From positions 124,001-188,000 of the forward strand of contig JAAYAX010000005.1 in the NCBI GenBank assembly GCA_012719175.1: a stretch of 64,000 bases of DNA. Direction: 5' to 3'. Numbering within the stretch: the first letter of the stretch is position 1; each line of letters starts with the position of its first letter. Under the pieces are notes generated by a model. It did no database searches and was not told the origin of the DNA. It saw nothing but the letters and a program-made list of their open reading frames with translations. Made by a program: the position numbers and the translations under genes. This stretch comes from Methanomassiliicoccus sp. (GTDB lineage Archaea; Thermoplasmatota; Thermoplasmata; Methanomassiliicoccales; Methanomassiliicoccaceae). Of the stretch, positions 41,679 to 49,465 are shown piece by piece.

Positions 41679-42548
41679 TTACCGTAACACCTCCAATATC
41701 GCCCTGGGGAGCTCACGGTAGTTCTTGACGTAGAAATGCTTGCCTTTTGTCGCCTTTGCCATCGATGTACACATATCACTGTTGCAGCCCCCATATCCCA
41801 TAGGGACCTGCAGAACATGGAGCCTCGAGTACCTGGGCGCGACCTCGAGGGGATCTTCGCCCTTTGTCACCCATCCATCCGTGGCAATTATGCCCAGCCT
41901 CTCGCTGGCGACATCTTTGGACAGCTGTTGCAAACCGGTCTCTAGTGCCAGTCGGATATTGGTCGCGCCTTGGGACCGTACCTCCAGCAGCTTGTCGATG
42001 ACCACTTCGATGGCCATCTCCTGGTCCATCGGCTTGATGACGTTCACCTCATTATTGAAGGTCAGGATAGCGTATTTCTCACCCCTGAGCCGATAGGCGA
42101 GAACGCCTATGGCGAGAATGGCCACCAGGATCTTCTCGCTCTGCATCGAGTTGCTGATGTCGAGCATCATGACAACCCCCCTCTCCTTGGGCTCCTTGTC
42201 GACCATGATAATGTCCTCATGGTCTGGGCATGTCTTCCCCATGATGTTCTCCATCGTTTCTTCGATCTCCATCTCGTCCAAGCCCGGCCTGAAGGTGGTG
42301 AGTCGTCTTTTTGTCGACCTTATCCCGCGGGCCGAGATCTGAGATGCTAGCTGCATCAGGATCCTGATCAGGATATCCCGGGCGACCATCTTTTGTTCCT
42401 CGTTCAGGTTCTCCTGAATGTCATAAAGGAACAAGGCCGACGACCACCTGAGGGCGGGGTTCTGGGTCGTATGTATCACTTCCCCAAAGACGGCCGGTTC
42501 CTGCAGCAGCTCAGCCAGTGTCTTCGGGCTCTCCCTTCCCATGTCCAC
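41679..42548 (-). CDS. von Willebrand factor A-domain protein partnering MoxR
   Basis: 289 residues from GTG 42548 (ATG 42542 is an alternative). The C-terminal half is a VWA domain with an intact MIDAS: DISNS, then the threonine in the GATNIRLAL loop and the aspartate in IIATDGWVT. MoxR-VWA pairs act as chaperones inserting metal ions or cofactors into enzymes. The same frame runs on upstream of GTG 42548 for 19 codons in protein-like sequence (LEALPRLRRGLKEGNFEVI), but has no ATG, GTG or TTG there and joins the end of moxR at a slippery site. The true N-terminus is therefore open: independent initiation or a -1 frameshift fusion. Confidence 0.82.
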   Translation of the reverse strand: MDMGRESPKTLAELLQEPAVFGEVIHTTQNPALRWSSALFLYDIQENLNEEQKMVARDILIRILMQLASQISARGIRSTKRRLTTFRPGLDEMEIEETMENIMGKTCPDHEDIIMVDKEPKERGVVMMLDISNSMQSEKILVAILAIGVLAYRLRGEKYAILTFNNEVNVIKPMDQEMAIEVVIDKLLEVRSQGATNIRLALETGLQQLSKDVASERLGIIATDGWVTKGEDPLEVAPRYSRLHVLQVPMGYGGCNSDMCTSMAKATKGKHFYVKNYRELPRAILEVLR

Positions 42549-42572
42549 TATGACCTCGAAGTTACCTTCCTT

Positions 42573-42611
42573 GAGGCCCCTCCTCAGGCGAGGAAGGGCC
42601 TCTAAAAATTT
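42573..42611 (-). promoter_or_regulatory. Candidate programmed -1 frameshift site between MoxR and VWA
   Basis: On the minus strand the last moxR codons read GCA AAT TTT TAG. The heptamer A AAT TTT (42605-42611) fits the X XXY YYZ slippery rule exactly. A -1 slip would pass the TAG into the VWA frame. A 13-pair hairpin (GAGGCCCTTCCTC / GAGGAGGGGCCTC, loop GCCT, one G-U pair, 42573-42602) starts 2 bases after it. The heptamer-to-stem gap is shorter than the usual 5-9 bases unless the lowest pairs open. The fused product would be about 617 residues. Confidence 0.45.
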
Positions 42612-43531
42612 GCAGTGTGCTCCTGTTTGAGCGGTCCCTCCTGCGCTTCTACCGATATCCTCATCTCTCTGAGGACCTCGCTGGCGATCTTCCTGAGGAT
42701 CTCCACCTGCTTCTCATGCGAGCCTTCCCGCAGTTCGACCTTGGAGGATAGCGACATGATGGTCGCCTTTTCCAGCATTGCTCTTCTTGTTGCGGAGTCC
42801 AGCTCGGAGATGTGCTTTGAGGTCATTCGTTGCATGACCAGAACGATATCTATCGCGCCCCTGATCGATGCCCCCCTCCTAATATCGGGGCTGGCTCGCG
42901 TGATCCGCACGATCTTGACGGCCGCTCTCACGAGGAGGTCGTCCTCGGAGCTGGTCTCCTTACGGACGATCAGCTCCTCTTCCTCCTCCGTCTGATAGTC
43001 CAGCCATATCATGACGAAACGATCCTTGAGAGCCTCACCAAGCCTGCTGGTCCCTATATATTCCTCGGGGTTCTGGGTCGCGATGATGGTAAATCCCTCC
43101 TTTGCTCTGACGGTCCCGATACGAGGAACGACGATCATCCTCTCGTCCATCGCCGGTAATAGAACGTTCTGGGTCCCCTCGGGCATCCGGTTCAGCTCAT
43201 TGATGAACAGGAAGGCCCCCTCGACCATCGCCTTGTACAATGGACCCTCGATGAAAGCCTCCTTGGTGTAGCCCTTGGCCATGACGATGGATGGATCGAA
43301 CCACCCTACCATCTTCTGTTCGGTATAGCGCTCATCACCGTCGATGCGGTAGATGTTGCGCTTGAAATGATCGGCTAGGGCCGTGGCTATGACCGTCTTG
43401 CCAACTCCCACCGCTCCCTCAATAAGCATGTGTTTCTCTGCCTCTATTGCATACAAAGCGTCCTGAAGCTCAGCCTTTCTCCCGATGATCTTGTGCTGCC
43501 ACTGGATCTGCAATACTTCCTCTGAAACCAT
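42602..43531 (-). CDS. moxR: MoxR-family AAA+ ATPase
   Basis: 309 residues. Walker A is GAVGVGKT (about residues 39-46), Walker B is LFINELNRMP, sensor I is IATQNPEEY, followed by the arginine fingers in LGEALKDRF. It resembles MoxR/ChlI proteins that load metals or remodel target complexes with a VWA partner. GGGTGA precedes ATG 43531. The gene ends in TAG directly after a slippery heptamer, 54 bases before the first standard start in the VWA gene. Confidence 0.92.
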   Translation of the reverse strand: MVSEEVLQIQWQHKIIGRKAELQDALYAIEAEKHMLIEGAVGVGKTVIATALADHFKRNIYRIDGDERYTEQKMVGWFDPSIVMAKGYTKEAFIEGPLYKAMVEGAFLFINELNRMPEGTQNVLLPAMDERMIVVPRIGTVRAKEGFTIIATQNPEEYIGTSRLGEALKDRFVMIWLDYQTEEEEELIVRKETSSEDDLLVRAAVKIVRITRASPDIRRGASIRGAIDIVLVMQRMTSKHISELDSATRRAMLEKATIMSLSSKVELREGSHEKQVEILRKIASEVLREMRISVEAQEGPLKQEHTANF

Positions 43532-43692
43532 CTCAGTTCACCCAAAAACCATCATCGTCCCTTCTGATGAGGTCAGCAAACAACAAAAAGGTACTCTTTT
43601 TTGCTTCTGCTCCTTTGTTGGTGCCCCTTAGCTCTTTTAGCTCCTACAAGGAGGCCACCGCAGTGCCAGTGACAGCCGTAGTCGAAATTGAA

Positions 43693-44022
43693 CTAGTATA
43701 ATTTTTCGGCCCTTACACCACGTGGTATTCGCCGGTTCTTCCGCATCTCCATCTCGGAACCGATGGTACAGTAATAATTGTTGACAAGCCCTCCCTCAGC
43801 GGCCACGGGACAATCGGCACAAATGCAACCCAGCTCCTCCTTCAAGGGCTGATCGCTCTTTCCAGTTATGCAGTATAGGGTCTCCCCATGGTCCTCCGCA
43901 TATTTGTTGAAGGTCGGGCATTGTGGACAGACACATGCCTTCTTCAGACTGGCCAATTTGATCTCATTGACCTCTGGATCCCCGGAGGACAGGTCATGAA
44001 GCATTTGATCGAACGGGTCCAA
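43693..44022 (-). CDS. DUF2769 protein
   Basis: 109 residues, eight or more cysteines in the DUF2769 pattern: CVCPQCPTFNKY, LYCITGKS, CICADCPV and YYCTIG. The family is common in methanogens and may bind iron-sulfur or zinc; no function is established. Complete and monocistronic, with an A/T-rich upstream stretch at 44140-44170. Gap to the neighbour at 44229 is about 200 bases. Confidence 0.87.
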   Translation of the reverse strand: MDPFDQMLHDLSSGDPEVNEIKLASLKKACVCPQCPTFNKYAEDHGETLYCITGKSDQPLKEELGCICADCPVAAEGGLVNNYYCTIGSEMEMRKNRRIPRGVRAEKLY

Positions 44023-44228
44023 GCTCTCACCATGGAAAATATGGCTAACCGGCCTAGATGAATACTTCTACGATACATTTCGTAGACGGTGCTTTCACAC
44101 ACCTATTTTACTCCTCTTTCGGATATCGTGAAAGGACAATACGAAGGTTCATTATTATTTATGGCACAATTTCTCAAACAGACGCTCATGATGTGAACAA
44201 CCCCTACGGTCATGTATGATCACGATCG

Positions 44229-45680
44229 TTGGATGAGGAATATGTTAGCATAGGGGGTATCGCGATCGACGAACAGGTCAAGGTTGCCAGTAGGCCGGTC
44301 CTGAATGAAGCGACCATTCAGGGCTTTAAAGCAAGCCTCCTCGGCAAGCTCATCCTTCCGGAAGACCCCAACTACAATTCTGCCCGCAAGGTGTGGAACG
44401 GGATGATCGACAAATACCCTGCCCTCATCGCCCGTTGCTTGGGGGTTGGCGATATCATCAAAGCCGTCAAATTCGCTCGTGCGAACCAGCTATTGGTGGC
44501 CGTTCGGGGCGGCGGCCACAACGTCTCAGGTAACGCCGTTTGTGATGGCGGATTGGTCATCGACCTCTCCTGTATGAAGGGAATTCGTGTGGACCCCATT
44601 GCACAGACCGCACGGGCGGAACCTGGTGTTACTTGGGGGGAGATCGATCAACAGACCCAAGCTTTCGGCCTGGCATTACCTGGAGGCATCCATTCTACGA
44701 CAGGCATTGCCGGCCTCACCTTGGGTGGGGGGTATGGTTACCTGTCCCGGAAGTATGGTCTGACCATCGATAGCCTACTATCAGTCGACATCGTCACAGC
44801 CACTGGCCAGTTCCTGACGGCAAGCAAGACCGATAATCCTGACCTGTTCTGGGGGATTCGTGGTGGCGGTGGTAATTTCGGTATCGTCACTTCGTTCGAG
44901 TTCAAGTTGCACCCTGTAGGTCCAATGGTCTTGAGCGGCATGTTGCTCCATCCCCTCACGAAGGCAAAGGATTTGATGCGGTCCTATCGTGAATTTATCG
45001 CTTCGGCTCCTGACGAGCTATACTCCTTCGTTAACCTCATGACTGCACCCTACTCATCTCAGCTACCGACACACATTCAGGGAACCCCAGTAATGGCCAT
45101 AGTGCTTTGCTATGTTGGACCGATCGAGGATGGCGAGAGGATGATCAGACCTCTTCGAGCTATCGGTCCCCCCGAGGTCGACCTGGTCCTTCCGAGACCT
45201 TATGTCGAGTTACAATCGATGTTGAATGCTGGGCACCCACCCGGTTGCCAGAACTACTGGAAGTCGGAATACCTTATGGGTCTGAGCGATGAGGCCATCT
45301 ATATCCTGATCGATCATGTCTCCAGAAAACCCTCACCTAGGTCGAAGGTGATCGTCGTAAACCTGTTAGGTGCGGTCAGAAGGGTGAATGATGACGAGAC
45401 CCCTTACAACCATCGTGCCGCCCCTTTCATCCTTAACATCAATTCAACTTGGTCGGATACCATGGAAAATGAGAAGAACATTAAATGGGCACGGGATCTC
45501 TGGAAAGCAGTGCAGCCCTTCTCTACGGGTGGAGTATATGTGAACTTCCTAATGAACGAGGGGATCGACAGAGTTCTCGCAGCCTATGGAAAAGAGAATT
45601 TCGAGCGCCTTAAAGCTCTCAAGAACAAATACGACCCCACGAACTTCTTTAGCCTTAATCAGAACATCAGGCCCAGCTGA
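44229..45680 (+). CDS. FAD-linked oxidase of the berberine-bridge family
   Basis: 483 residues. VRGGGHNVSGN carries the histidine that binds FAD covalently; GIAGLTLGGGYGYLSRKYGLTID follows, but the usual second attachment cysteine is replaced, so FAD is probably singly bound. The C-terminal BBE tail is KYDPTNFFSLNQNI. Such oxidases act on sugars or secondary metabolites with O2, unusual for a strict anaerobe, and the family is mainly bacterial, plantal and fungal. TTG 44229 is the only early start. It borders the SLATT/HExxH pair, so this whole stretch looks acquired. Confidence 0.88.
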   Translation: MDEEYVSIGGIAIDEQVKVASRPVLNEATIQGFKASLLGKLILPEDPNYNSARKVWNGMIDKYPALIARCLGVGDIIKAVKFARANQLLVAVRGGGHNVSGNAVCDGGLVIDLSCMKGIRVDPIAQTARAEPGVTWGEIDQQTQAFGLALPGGIHSTTGIAGLTLGGGYGYLSRKYGLTIDSLLSVDIVTATGQFLTASKTDNPDLFWGIRGGGGNFGIVTSFEFKLHPVGPMVLSGMLLHPLTKAKDLMRSYREFIASAPDELYSFVNLMTAPYSSQLPTHIQGTPVMAIVLCYVGPIEDGERMIRPLRAIGPPEVDLVLPRPYVELQSMLNAGHPPGCQNYWKSEYLMGLSDEAIYILIDHVSRKPSPRSKVIVVNLLGAVRRVNDDETPYNHRAAPFILNINSTWSDTMENEKNIKWARDLWKAVQPFSTGGVYVNFLMNEGIDRVLAAYGKENFERLKALKNKYDPTNFFSLNQNIRPS

Positions 45681-45854
45681 ATTATTCATTAGGATAATTG
45701 GATTAGCTCGTGAATATTTTCCACAATAAACATCGGTGAGCCCAGACATCACACCTCTCAACCCTTCCCATGGAGATCATCGATGACCAATGTAAGTGTG
45801 TATAACAAAAAAGTCCCCACCATACTGGCTTAAAAACGATCAAAGGTCAAAGCC

Positions 45855-46646
45855 CTACGGTCTTTTACAGATCAGGCCATAGTACGGATCCTTACTCAGA
45901 TACGTGTTGGCCAGTTTACCGCACACTCGTGTACGTTCCCTTTCGAACCGTTCCAAATACTTTTTCTTTGTTTTATCGTCGAATTGTTGCCAGTAGGTTC
46001 TCTGCATCGTCGCCTGTAGATTGTCATAGGCATTTCTTAAGGACCAGAATTCTTCCTCATCCCGCAGTTGAAAGTCATTCTCGGACTCCAGATCGCGTAA
46101 GTGTGCATCAAAATCTCGAAATTCTTTCCGCTCCTCTGCATTACCCCCACGAAATAGTTGAGGATTCTGGCGCTGATGCCAATGCCATATTTCGTGACGC
46201 AATGTACGTTGGAGAAAATGCTGATCCTTAAATGCTGAATCATTCACGTTGCAGTATGGCTGGTTTTCGAGATCATCGATCCATCCTCCGGTCTGTGCGC
46301 AAGAATTCAGAGACTGGATCTTTTCAGGTTGATATCTCACGCGATCGAGGAATGGTTTGAGGTGCGGTTGTTGTCCGGCCATTTTGCTCAATGCCGTTTT
46401 GAAGGCAGTTTCACGTAATTGTCTCGCCGTTCTGTAGTTGTAGGGCCATTCCGATCGTGGCGCGTCTGGCCAGAAGAAGTCGGAACGCACACCATTAGGG
46501 CCCAAAAGCCTGTTCGCTGTCCTCAGGTCCCTATCTACTCTAATGTTCACCAACCGTCCCTTGAGAGAAGCTGCGGACCTGGGCTGAGGATCACTCTGCC
46601 CTGTGCCGAAGCGGTTCTTCAACCCGTCAAATTGACCCAATGTCAC
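45855..46646 (-). CDS. Putative HExxH metallopeptidase downstream of SLATT-like gene
   Basis: 263 residues. The zincin motif is HEIWH at 151-155 inside a helix (LQRTLRHEIWHWHQR); possible third ligands lie in the acidic helix that follows (EERKEFRDFDAHLRDLE). No signal peptide, no named family that I recognise. Residues 1-35 are polar and probably flexible. It begins 8 bases after the SLATT-like stop, so they are one operon. Base composition is more A/T-rich than the housekeeping genes. Protease activity rests on the motif alone. Confidence 0.75.
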   Translation of the reverse strand: MTLGQFDGLKNRFGTGQSDPQPRSAASLKGRLVNIRVDRDLRTANRLLGPNGVRSDFFWPDAPRSEWPYNYRTARQLRETAFKTALSKMAGQQPHLKPFLDRVRYQPEKIQSLNSCAQTGGWIDDLENQPYCNVNDSAFKDQHFLQRTLRHEIWHWHQRQNPQLFRGGNAEERKEFRDFDAHLRDLESENDFQLRDEEEFWSLRNAYDNLQATMQRTYWQQFDDKTKKKYLERFERERTRVCGKLANTYLSKDPYYGLICKRP

Positions 46647-46654
46647 TCCTCCGA

Positions 46655-47200
46655 TTAGATCTGCTTGATCCTCCCCGTCACTTTTCCCACCTGAAAGGTC
46701 GATGCCCGGAGGTCCTTTGAGTTCTTGTCCGATACTCCGACCCTCGCTTTCTGAGAGATCACAGGACTGGCCTCAGTTACCCTCTGCTTTTCAGCAATTA
46801 GGTCGTCGAGCATCTTGCTCAGCTCATCCGGCTGCTTCAATGATATGTCGGTTCGAGCTAACTTAAAAAATTTGTCCGCCAGGATTGACCATCCATCGCC
46901 CGCTCGCTTGTGTGCTGAGGCCTTCTCCTCTGGCTTTAGGAACGAAACCACCGCCCCGATCACGCCTGCAAGGAAGGAGAAACCGACCGCAAAGGGTATA
47001 ACCAGAGCATCTGAGCCCCCACCTGCCGTTGAGGCGGTCGCGGTCCCTCCGAGAGCTCCTAACACGATCGAAAAAACACCTAGCCACCAATTGGCATTCG
47101 TCCATCTGTTGGCATCAATGAAATGACTCGCCCTTGACCTCTGGCACCGCTCCTCAAGATCTAATACATCCTTTTGAAATTCCACCATATCGAGAGCCAA
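46655..47200 (-). CDS. SLATT-like two-transmembrane protein
   Basis: 181 residues. Helical N-terminus with cysteine/histidine (LEERCQRSRASHFIDANRW), then TM1 at about 38-58 and TM2 at about 67-88, then KPEEKASAHKRAGDGWSILADKFFKLART, a pattern of SLATT domains (two-TM effectors thought to form pores in SMODS/SLOG-linked defence systems). The C-terminal 60 residues are polar. First gene of a two-gene unit with the HExxH protein. SLATT assignment is by pattern; a search is needed to fix the subfamily. Confidence 0.65.
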   Translation of the reverse strand: MALDMVEFQKDVLDLEERCQRSRASHFIDANRWTNANWWLGVFSIVLGALGGTATASTAGGGSDALVIPFAVGFSFLAGVIGAVVSFLKPEEKASAHKRAGDGWSILADKFFKLARTDISLKQPDELSKMLDDLIAEKQRVTEASPVISQKARVGVSDKNSKDLRASTFQVGKVTGRIKQI

Positions 47201-47643
47201 AGCTCCACCCCTCCAATACCCTCATATCATTCTAAAATCTAATAATTTTCGGTTTTGATAAATATTGCCTTTATGGAGTTTAGACAATTCACATGGAGTA
47301 ATAGCCCTGCCACCCTCATTTTCGTTGAGGCGATCAGAGTTACCTCAGATCGTTTGTTGCACAGCTGAAATGAAGTGGAGAGCGATATTCTTCCACCCTC
47401 GCCCTACCTAATATCGAGATCAGCTTCATCGCTCTCGATGTGATGTCCATCAGGATGACAGGTCATGCGTCAGACCCGACCTGATGCTTCGTCCGAATGT
47501 AAGGGGTCATTACCCATGGCGTGCGACCGCCATTTATTTCTGCTTAGCTTTGAAGAAAAGCCCTACAATATATTATTGTAGGAAAGAAAAAGGATGGTCC
47601 GAGGAACCTCACCCGTTGTTGGAGAGATCATCGGACGAACAGA
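47201..47643. other. Gap upstream of the SLATT-like gene
   Basis: No gene that I can support. The A/T-rich stretch at 47230-47270 (AATCTAATAATTTT) is the likely promoter region for the SLATT/HExxH unit on the minus strand. An open frame at 47484-47780 has poor codon character and is opposite the small gene at 47644. Confidence 0.35.
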
Positions 47644-47778
47644 TCACTTCTTGCCCTTCGCACCCTTGCCGACCGGCGTTACGATGGCGGATGAGGCTTT
47701 CGAGGTCTTATGATCCGACCGGTTCATGTTCACTGGTGGGTCATCTGCTCCCTTCTTTTTCTTCTTCATTTGGCTCAT
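47644..47778 (-). CDS. 44-residue basic protein
   Basis: MSQMKKKKKGADDPPVNMNR begins it and GKGAKGKK ends it; the middle is serine/threonine-rich. No fold is predicted. TTTTAAT (about 47806-47812) lies near 30 bases upstream of ATG 47778 on the minus strand, right for a near-leaderless transcript. Codon third positions match the chromosome. Small, disordered, charged proteins of this kind are easily missed. No function can be proposed. Confidence 0.5.
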   Translation of the reverse strand: MSQMKKKKKGADDPPVNMNRSDHKTSKASSAIVTPVGKGAKGKK

Positions 47779-48133
47779 AGTGATCTGCAATTACTTACAG
47801 ATGAGGATTAAAAGTTTAGCACCTGAATATTCATTTTTCTAATGAACGTGTGAAAGTCAGCTAACTTATTCACCCTTGGCGCCCATCGCACACGAAATGA
47901 TCGCCCTGATGGGAATATGTCCATACATTGCAGTTAGGCATGCTGGATTCGTCGCAAGGGCGTTGCAGTGTATGGAGGTCGGGGCGGTGGTACGGCCCCA
48001 TTGGAACGTTCCAAAGGCTTTCGTCGAGTAGTTCTGTGAACGATAATAAGAAAATTATCTGTCATCGGAGAAATGCAAATTTATAAGCACATGGAACTCC
48101 AGAAATATCATCTGGGACGAGAGCCCAGGCGAG
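47779..48133. other. Gap with no recognised gene
   Basis: About 350 bases between the 44-residue gene and the GYD gene. It holds the divergent promoter region and an A/T-rich tract near 48040-48085 (AAGAAAATTATC, AATTTATAAGC); the latter is a plausible TATA element for the GYD gene. No RNA or coding feature is evident. Confidence 0.4.
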
Positions 48134-48406
48134 ATGATGAGATTTATCCTAATGGTCAAGTTCAAGATGGGTCCAACGGAGGAGATAATCGCCCAGAACC
48201 TCGAGATGATCGAGGAAGAGGCAAAGGAGGGCATTCAGCTGATCGACATCTATTGGACCCTTGGTCGCTATGATGCGGTCGCGATCGTGGAAGCTCCTGA
48301 CGTGGAAGCGGCCATGAGGATGTCCATCAGACGAAGCGAGAACCACATCATCGAGACCATGGTGGCGATCCCTGCTGTGGAGGCCAGGAGGTTCGTCGAA
48401 AGTTGA
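48134..48406 (+). CDS. GYD-domain protein
   Basis: 90 residues of the GYD family: MVKFKMGPTEEIIAQNLEMI, GIQLIDIYWTLGRYDAVAIVEAPD and a C-terminal VAIPAVEARRFV. It forms a ferredoxin-like fold related to dimeric alpha-beta barrel proteins. The function is unknown. ATG 48134, 48137 or 48152 could start the protein; 48152 fits family N-termini. Confidence 0.83.
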   Translation: MMRFILMVKFKMGPTEEIIAQNLEMIEEEAKEGIQLIDIYWTLGRYDAVAIVEAPDVEAAMRMSIRRSENHIIETMVAIPAVEARRFVES

Positions 48407-48564
48407 CTGGGAACGATGGTCATTTTTTCAAGGAACATGGATGGCATTCGATTGATGACATTGGCCTTCCGAGCATCTAACTCTGCTAGAGAATGTGATA
48501 ATCCACCCTAGGGAAGCGCGATGCGATACGCACCAAGGGTCATTTAAACGCAGGCACGCGCCAA

Positions 48565-48852
48565 ATGAAGGGCGATAAGTGTCATTTACATCCAATGCGA
48601 TTCGAGCATGTGTACATGACCGACGAGGAACTGGACGAACAACTGGGGGAATTCGTTAAGACTGCCAAGAGGGAACTATCTCGGGCCAATGAGGCCTTGG
48701 CCAGGGTCGAGGCCGAGTATCTCGAGGAGGGCGCCTGTGGCCTCGCTGACCTGATGACGATCTTGGACAGCGTCAAGTTCGAGGCCACCCGTCTTTATGT
48801 GGAGTCCGAGCGCCAGCTTCATCTTGCACCTAAAAAGAAGAAAAGGACTTAG
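48565..48852 (+). CDS. Hypothetical helical protein
   Basis: 95 residues with a long amphipathic helix (DEQLGEFVKTAKRELSRANEALARVEAEYL), probably coiled coil, and a basic end. C6 and H8/H10 near the N-terminus could hold a metal. No family recognised. ATG 48565 is preceded by a CGCGCCAAATG context with no obvious ribosome-binding site. Codon use matches local genes. Ends in TAG. Confidence 0.6.
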   Translation: MKGDKCHLHPMRFEHVYMTDEELDEQLGEFVKTAKRELSRANEALARVEAEYLEEGACGLADLMTILDSVKFEATRLYVESERQLHLAPKKKKRT

Positions 48853-48939
48853 TGTCCAGACCAAAAAGTCCTCAGGATCATCCGACTAGTAACCATTTTC
48901 ATCTCAAGCGATGATTACACGTTACCGGGGAAATGGGAA

Positions 48940-49281
48940 ATGAACGTTGATACGTTGATCGAATCCTTTTCGATGGAGGACCTGAGGTCCATACTTCGGT
49001 CAATGAGCGACGACTCCACAGGAACGCTGGACGATCTCAGGGCAAGGGTCCGCAGCAAGTATAGTAGCCTGCCGTGGAGGTCCGTGCTCACCGCCGTACC
49101 GAAGGAAAGCCTCCAGAGGATCTGCAAGGACAATAAGCTAAGGAGCGATCTGACCAAGGACGAGCTGATCGATCAGATAGTTGGGTCTCTAACTAAGCCC
49201 TCCGAAGGCAAAGGCCTCCTCAGAGATCTGGGAAGCCCCTGGATGAGGTGGAAGATGCCAGGGCAAAGAGGGCAAAGGTAG
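48940..49281 (+). CDS. Hypothetical protein with two SAP/HeH-like helical repeats
   Basis: 113 residues. Two similar helix pairs are visible, SMEDLRSILRSMSDDSTGTLDDLRARV and VPKESLQRICKDNKLRSDLTKDELIDQIV, the second resembling SAP/LEM-type helix-extended-helix motifs that bind DNA. The C-terminus (PWMRWKMPGQRGQR) is basic. ATG 48940 has weak GGGAAA upstream. DNA binding is an inference from this resemblance. Ends in TAG. Confidence 0.6.
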   Translation: MNVDTLIESFSMEDLRSILRSMSDDSTGTLDDLRARVRSKYSSLPWRSVLTAVPKESLQRICKDNKLRSDLTKDELIDQIVGSLTKPSEGKGLLRDLGSPWMRWKMPGQRGQR

Positions 49282-49431
49282 AGGGAAAATTGCACAGTGT
49301 TCCTACGACCATATCGCAGAACGCAACTTTTTATTAAACATTAAAAACAGTCATTTATTGGGCGCTCACCATCGATAGGGACTTGCTGCAAGAATGTAAG
49401 CGGCTGCTTTGTGAAATTTGTAAAAGGACCC

Positions 49432-49451
49432 GGCGCCCCCGCGGGGGCGCC
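49432..49451 (-). terminator. GC palindrome terminator of the DRTGG gene
   Basis: GGCGCCCCCGCGGGGGCGCC is a perfect 20-base palindrome about 15 bases beyond the stop of the minus-strand gene, followed on that strand by CGGGTCCTTTTACAAATTTC. The hairpin-plus-T order makes it a terminator for the acd-DRTGG operon. Confidence 0.6.
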
Positions 49452-49465
49452 GAGCGGGCGTTGCC

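Noticed and set aside
47484-47780. 98-residue plus-strand frame
   Set aside because: Low-quality codon use, no start signal; opposite a small minus-strand gene with a promoter.
49432-49451. GC palindrome as a replication origin or recombination site
   Set aside because: A single hairpin 15 bases after a stop codon with a T-run beyond it on the same strand is better explained as a terminator.
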